This document shows positions 59,201 to 64,000 of a stretch of DNA of 64,000 bases, in pieces. Position 1 is the stretch's first letter. The number at the start of each line of letters is the position of its first letter. The stretch covers positions 2,046,001-2,110,000 of the forward strand of contig OX596345.1 of NCBI GenBank assembly GCA_951394405.1. Reading direction: 5' to 3'. This DNA is from Coprinellus micaceus (Eukaryota; Basidiomycota; Agaricomycetes; Agaricales; Psathyrellaceae). The position numbers were made by a program, and so were the translations under genes. The notes under the pieces are model-generated. The model saw only the letters and a program-made list of their open reading frames with translations. It was not told the DNA's origin and ran no database searches.

Positions 59201-59848
59201 TGCAATAAAGCCAGATGGGAAGCGCAAGAACGGGGGCATTGTTGTGAGACTGAGTTCAAACTCGCCAGGGGGAACCCAGCTCTGTACTGAACCGCTCAGG
59301 CCAGGGAGAATTCGGGGCATCCTGCGGTCTGTTTGGGTCGTAAACCTCTGAGCCTTGGTCAGTTGAAGTCCCAAGGCTGAGTAAACAAAGGGTGGGACTC
59401 ACCAGAAACACAAAGCACTGGTGGTATTGCGTGGTAGATCTTGATGTAGTCTTGAGAGTGCGCTTGGATGTCCTTGGCAAGATCAGGCATGGGCTTAAGC
59501 AGATCATTGGTGGAGACAACAAGGGGCTTGCTGGGATCAGATGGCATGATAGCCTGCCAGATGAGTTCGTGTCGAGCATTGTAAACCACACGGATCTCTC
59601 AGCATTGAGCAAACATATCCATGCCCCTTTCGAACCATCGAACAGGGACCACAATCTTGTTGTCCCTCGAGTGTCAGTTCAAAAGTGAAGTAATCCTGGC
59701 CGCTTTTACCCCCAAGCCGGATCCATGGGGTGGTCAGTTCTGGTGGGAGGTCATGCAGCCAGCGGGACCCTTTGTGAGCTTCAGCAAGCTCGATTCCTGT
59801 GTCCTTGGGGTAGAACCTCAGATGCTCCCGTACTTTGGGGTTTGCCAT
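56267..59848 (-). pseudogene. Large transposase-like gene, truncated and decayed
   Basis: Multi-exon minus-strand gene of a type widespread in basidiomycete repeats. In order: HLRFYPKDTG and RWLHDLPPELTTPWIRL; VPVRWFERGMDMF after a one-base frame change; an in-frame TGA at 59601-59599; NARHELIWQAIMPSDPSKPL; a CLSCK motif and a long acidic stretch near 58,750; EILHVVLLGFVKYFW near 57,980; SPLQGDVLVGYSGSLVGCDFRAI; IRAKSIHSNWQAPSQDIAWAFA; CTLNTQHDCWNHKC; an in-frame TGA at 56458-56456; and a basic C-terminus to 56267. The 5' end is missing: the coding sequence stops at 59,848, next to TIR-type repeat DNA. Assignment to an EnSpm/KDZ-like transposase class is a guess; mobile-element origin is likely. 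Confidence 0.6.
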
Positions 59849-59853
59849 CTCCT

Positions 59854-60108
59854 GAGTACTTTACACTCCCCCATTTTGCCTTTGGGAATCCAGTGGACAT
59901 CCAGTGGACATTCTGGACATCTACTGGACATTCACTGGCCTTTCTCTGCCAAATTTGCTCAAATTGTCCAGTGGTCATCCAGTCAATGTCCTGCATCAGC
60001 CAAAATTTCACTGGATTGTCCAGTGGATACTGGACGGTCCAGGATACGTATCCAGTGGATGTCCACCCCCTTAGATCCACTGGACATCCAGTGGAAGACC
60101 TAGACCTG
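59854..60108. mobile_element. Short TIR-element fragment, copy 4 (GGACATCCAGTGG type)
   Basis: Begins GAGTACTTTACACTCCCCC, the same terminus as copies 1-3, followed by CCAGTGGACATCC-type words as in copy 2. It lacks the AT-rich centre and no right terminus was found. It lies exactly where the transposase-like gene loses its 5' end. Confidence 0.6.
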
Positions 60109-60113
60109 TAACT

Positions 60114-60151
60114 GGTCCCTCTATGAGGGGGAACCCCTTGATAGAGGGACC
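60114..60151. repeat. Short inverted repeat
   Basis: Arms GGTCCCTCTAT and ATAGAGGGACC enclose 16 bp that are also partly self-complementary (GGGG...CCCC). Confidence 0.7.
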
Positions 60152-60365
60152 TGTCAATCTGAGTTTAAAAATGGCAGGAGCGACATTCGGGCTTGGCCGA
60201 AATTTTGAGTTTCTGCTTTTGGGAGGTTTGCGTCAAGCGTTTTGGGAAGCAAGGGGGGAATCTATTTATAAGTAGGAGGCCTGACGTGTCGCGTCGCCGC
60301 ATTTCATAGTTTTCCAATCGTACCACTGCCTTTCCTGCTACGTAACGGGACCCTCTCAGCTCAGG

Positions 60366-62619
60366 ATGGTTCTCGAAGGCATTTCTCGGTCACTGGCCAT
60401 TCAAATTGTCAATAGCTCGGTCCTGGATATGATTTTGAGCTTGGCGGGCCAACTTCCTGCAGACCGACTCCCGCAGAGCTTCCTGGACGGCCTGAGCAGC
60501 AAAGACCGGACCTTTTGCCTTTGGGTGTGCATTCTTGTGTGGGTCGCAAGTGGAAGAACTCAGATTCCAAAGTCGGGGCAACTGGAAATGGTGCTCTCAT
60601 CCTTCAATGGGCTGGACTTGGTGATCATCACAGGAATGAGTTTCGGGAAGACTCTCATTATTGTGATTGCCATCTTGCTGGAGAATCCGGACGACAAGGG
60701 AGTGATCCTTATCATATCCCATCTGAAACGGCTACAGAAGACTCAGTCCCAGCAGATCAACAATTGCTATCAGCTCCCCACCTTGGCAATCAACGAGGAT
60801 ACCATGAACGAGATAACCAAGAAGGACTTTGATGCACATCTCTGCACTCTCTCGTGATGGGTTCCGAATGATAGTGTACTGACCCCACCCTACAGAAACT
60901 GGTCTATAATGAGGCAACTCGGACTATGGGCTCAGTTCGGTGCTTTGTGGTGACCCCGGAGCAATTCTTCAAGGACAAAGGCAACCATCTTCCAACCTTT
61001 GACAGAATCGCAACTGGGAACAATATATTCAACAAGAGCATCCGGCGGGTCTTTGTAGATGAGGTGCACTTCATCGTGACTGCAGGAATGAAGACAAATG
61101 GAATCAAGCCTTTCCGACCTTGCTGGGGACGTCTCAATGCACTTAAGGCAATATTTCCTCACGCGGCAACATGGCATGGACTGATGGCGACGATGCCGCC
61201 ACACATTCTGGCAACTGTCACATCAAAAATACTCTCTCCTGGCTACCAGCTCATCTGACGAACAACCAACCAACCAAACATCATGTATGCGACCCACCAG
61301 GTTGTCTCGAGCTTGAAAGAGCTCCAGAACTACAAGTGCTTCCTCACAAAACCGTATGACCCGGTCAAGCAGCCACGTGTTCTCATCTTCTTCCAAACAA
61401 CAGAACTTGCAGCTAGAGCGGCTGAGTACCTCGATGACCTCTTGCCCCCCGAGTACCATGTCACTGGCGTTGTTGAGCACTATCATAGCAAGATGTCGAA
61501 AACATTTCTGGATAGGGTGCATGAGGGGTTCACAACCAAGAAAGGCATCACCAAGATCCTTTGCTCAACGTCTGGTAACTCTATGGTAACCACCTTCACT
61601 TTGATCTCAATGCCGCACACTATTGACCACCATCAAATCGTTAGGGAGTAGAGTTCGGACGTCGATATTGTCTGTATGGCTGGCCTTCCAAACACGTTCC
61701 TTGAAGTTGTCCAATCTGGGGGTCGTGGTGGCTGCCTTGAGGGCTCAACCGCACTTGCGGTTACATTTTACGAAGAGTGGATGAAGATGATCGATCTCTC
61801 CGAGTTTGATGCTCACACTCTGGAATTGAGCAACCCAGATCAGACTCACCAACCCTTGACAAAGAAGTCGAAGGGGAAGGAGCGGGCTGTGCAGTCCTGC
61901 GTTCAGTACGTGCAGTGCAAGACTTGCCAGCGCTACTTCATTTCGGATGAGCTCGGAGATAAATCACCTGAAGGTAAGCATCTAGCAGGCAACACCTCGC
62001 ATGGTACTGACATGGACACCAACCTATACCAGTGCTTTATTTTCTCACCCCACATTGTTGTTCAACTCATCCGACCAATCCCCTTGCACTTGCTGAGCAT
62101 CTTCCATCACCTCTCTTGACAGTTGCACAGTTCAAGGCCCAGAAGAAGGTGGACAAGGACAAGAAGCCAAAGAATCGATACCGCACCCCAAAGGACCGGA
62201 CTGCGCTCAACAATATCTTCATTGACTGGATTCGGGCGGTCATCCAAAGCTCAGACGAAACAGTGAACCACGGCTATTGAAATGTTGAAGACATCCTCTC
62301 AACCACCCAGCACAAGACCCTGGTGATCACACTTCCAGGGACCTCTCTTGAGTCGGCAGAGGCAATACAGAAGCTCCTGGACGAGTCCGATGAGTGGAAG
62401 AAACTCTGGGGTGAAACAATTTATAACATGGTGAAGTTGTATGATCAATCATTAAAGAAGCGGACACGTAAAGACAAGGAAGTGGTTGAGTCAAGTGAGT
62501 CGGAAAGTGAAGGTGGGGTAGTTGATGGAGATAGTGATGAGGATGGGTTGACTAGTGGTGTTGAGGACGAAGATGAAGGTCTCCCACAGGAGAAAAGGTC
62601 CAGAAATGATAACAAGTAA
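60366..62619 (+). pseudogene. Degenerate RecQ-like DEAD/DEAH-family helicase
   Basis: Helicase motifs occur in order: motif I IITGMSFGKTL (a Ser replaces the usual Gly two before GKT), ISHLKRLQKTQ (Ia), VTPEQFF, DEVH box VFVDEVHFI (II), GLMATMPPHIL (III, usually SAT/TAT-like), VLIFFQTTELAARAAEYL (IV), ILCSTSGNSM (V), and QSGGRGGC (VI, where active enzymes have QRxGRxGR). A Cys pair (CKTC) follows, then an intron beginning GTAAGC after DKSPEG and an acidic, Lys-rich end at 62619. In-frame stops lie at 61256-61258 (TGA), 61649-61651 (TAG) and 62278-62280 (TGA), and the junction near 60,857-60,899 does not splice in frame. It is related to helicases common in basidiomycete repeat regions and is almost surely inactive. 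Confidence 0.75.
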
Positions 62620-62645
62620 TGGTAGACATGCACACATAAATAGCT

Positions 62646-64000
62646 CTAGAGATTGTCAATGGTGTCGGACAGAGAGGATAGTTCAGAGCGGTCTGCAAAG
62701 GTAGGAGTCGAGATTTCATCTACCTCAATGACTGGGGGAGTCTTTCCCGTCTTTTGAAAGACAGCGAGCTTGGTGTTGAAGGCAGCAAGGGTCGATGATT
62801 CGATACGAGAATGTCCAAGGCTGCGAAGATCTGGCTTGAGCTTAGCATCTGAGCGTCCAGGGATAGTCTCAAGCAGCTGTAATTCCTTGGCCTTTGAAAC
62901 CAGCCTGGAGACAAGGCCAGACATGTCAGCTTGAGTATGTGTCTTGCCCTGATACCGCACACTCATGGTCTTCGTGATCCGTCTCTTCAAGACCATCAGG
63001 TTTCCAATTGCAGCAGATATGTTGCCACACCGGTCCCAGTTTGCGTAGTAGCCCTTAGCCAGAAAGAGCGCCTTTAGATATCGGATAAGATGCTCGATGT
63101 TGAGGTCGATTCCCATAAAATGCCCTGGAAGCCCTGAGACATTGACCAGCATGATGTCACACATGATATCTGCAAATGCAGGTGTCCGGACATGCTTGAT
63201 GCTGTGGAGGATGTGTAAGATCTCAGTCGAGTAGTTGTTCGACCCAGCACCACGGAAGAGAAAAGCTAGATCAGGAAGGATGTCTTCGATCCACCCAAAG
63301 TCGCCCTCCTTGATAGCAGAGACAAGCTCAGTGACCAAGAGCAGGTCCCGGAGAAGACGAGCGATGTCCCCCTTGGCGGTGTCTGTCTTGGGCTCTGTCT
63401 TTTCTGAAGCACTCGCGGACATCTGTTTCTTACCTTTCAGTGTATATGAAGGTGGGAAGTCTGGGGATGGTGTCGCATACTTGTCAATGATGCGGTGGGC
63501 AAACTCGATCAGCTGCTCTGGAGTTGGTTTCGTCGCCGCAAAGGCCTCGAGGTTCCCACACTCAATCTCCCACACAACAAGTATGAGGCTGGAGACTATC
63601 TGGTCCAGCGCCGCCAACAGAGTGTGGAAGTCGGGTTTAGGGTTGCCAAGACAAGTCTTATCCAGAAGGAGGAAGAGATGAGCAAGTGTACCAACCTCAC
63701 TCAAGCTGCCATAGTGGATTTCGCGTATCACCCAGATCAGATTTATGACAAGGTGGAAGAGGGCCAGACCGAGTTCGAATATTTGCCTAGTGTTGAATCC
63801 ACCAACGTCGTTCTTCCGGATAATCTGGCCAGATCGGATCTGCGAGTTTGTCAGCTGGTCGTTGCAGGTTGGAATAGCATAGAGGTCCATGTCCTCAATC
63901 TTGAACCGGAACTGGTGGAAGTATATGTCTTCATGAACGAGATTGTTGCCCTCTGTTGAAGCCTCCTCGATCGGAGATGCCCATGCCGTGTGGTAGACCA
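62646..64000 (-). CDS. DUF6589-like protein, C-terminal part
   Basis: Open minus-strand frame from the window edge to TAG 62648-62646. It includes IRSGQIIRKNDVGGFNTRQ near the start, a helical middle, then GDIARLLRDLLLVTELVSAIKEGDFGWIEDILP-type sequence, FLFRGAGSNNYSTEILHIL, MLVNVSGLPGHFMGIDLNIEHLIRYLK and a Ser/Thr-rich tail. This order matches the fungal DUF6589 family as I remember it, whose members sit in repeat-rich, transposon-associated DNA; the biochemical role is unknown. The frame remains open to 64000, so the start lies outside. Its 3' end is 26 bp from that of the helicase gene (convergent). It has no internal stop, unlike its neighbours. Confidence 0.7.
   Translation of the reverse strand, partial: VYHTAWASPIEEASTEGNNLVHEDIYFHQFRFKIEDMDLYAIPTCNDQLTNSQIRSGQIIRKNDVGGFNTRQIFELGLALFHLVINLIWVIREIHYGSLSEVGTLAHLFLLLDKTCLGNPKPDFHTLLAALDQIVSSLILVVWEIECGNLEAFAATKPTPEQLIEFAHRIIDKYATPSPDFPPSYTLKGKKQMSASASEKTEPKTDTAKGDIARLLRDLLLVTELVSAIKEGDFGWIEDILPDLAFLFRGAGSNNYSTEILHILHSIKHVRTPAFADIMCDIMLVNVSGLPGHFMGIDLNIEHLIRYLKALFLAKGYYANWDRCGNISAAIGNLMVLKRRITKTMSVRYQGKTHTQADMSGLVSRLVSKAKELQLLETIPGRSDAKLKPDLRSLGHSRIESSTLAAFNTKLAVFQKTGKTPPVIEVDEISTPTFADRSELSSLSDTIDNL

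Overview
The window looks like nuclear DNA of a filamentous basidiomycete, most likely an agaricomycete. Genes are split by many short GT-AG introns of about 50-70 bp. The right two thirds is packed with element types typical of that group: a Plavaka-type transposase, a pogo-like transposase, a RecQ-like helicase remnant, and DUF6589- and DUF6698-type proteins. No rRNA, tRNA, CRISPR array or bacterial-type operon was seen.

Region 1 (1-19,050) is a compact cluster of eight genes (A-H, named here) built from twelve copies of one P-loop GTPase module, distantly AIG1/GIMAP-like. Genes A and B are on the minus strand and C-H on the plus strand, with a 333-bp divergent gap between B and C. A, B, D, G and H have one module, C and E have two and F has three. 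Every module shares one exon plan: a leader exon ending in D-I-V-I or similar, a P-loop exon of exactly 34 nt, an exon carrying DTPG or DGPG (G3), and an exon carrying TKW-type G4. Fusions place the next 34-nt P-loop exon behind a phase-2 intron. Four module subtypes recur in a fixed order: an alpha type first, then beta or gamma, and last a delta type with a C-terminal coiled coil and a basic, aromatic tail. This cluster is the most interesting part of the window.

Region 2 (19,050-33,140) holds a nearly full-length, intron-rich Plavaka transposase gene on the minus strand with a small repetitive insertion, a Ser/Pro-rich ORF upstream of it, a two-exon gene of unknown function, and a gene fragment cut by a 1-kb terminal-inverted-repeat (TIR) element.

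Region 3 (33,140-47,170) is mostly non-coding. It has a decayed DUF6698-like gene, a second TIR-element copy, and a 2.4-kb foldback element with two 629-bp arms that are almost identical.

Region 4 (47,170-64,000) contains a complete pogo-like transposon (3.9 kb, TIRs, TA flanks) whose transposase has two in-frame TGA codons; a third TIR-element copy with a clean 9-bp target duplication; and a block of transposon-type genes (two spliced genes of unknown function, a large transposase-like gene, a degenerate RecQ-like helicase, and a DUF6589 protein running off the window). Almost all of these carry isolated in-frame stops, most often TGA, or frameshifts. The GTPase cluster reads through cleanly. 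The window is therefore an intact, recently diversified GTPase array beside a graveyard of mobile DNA.
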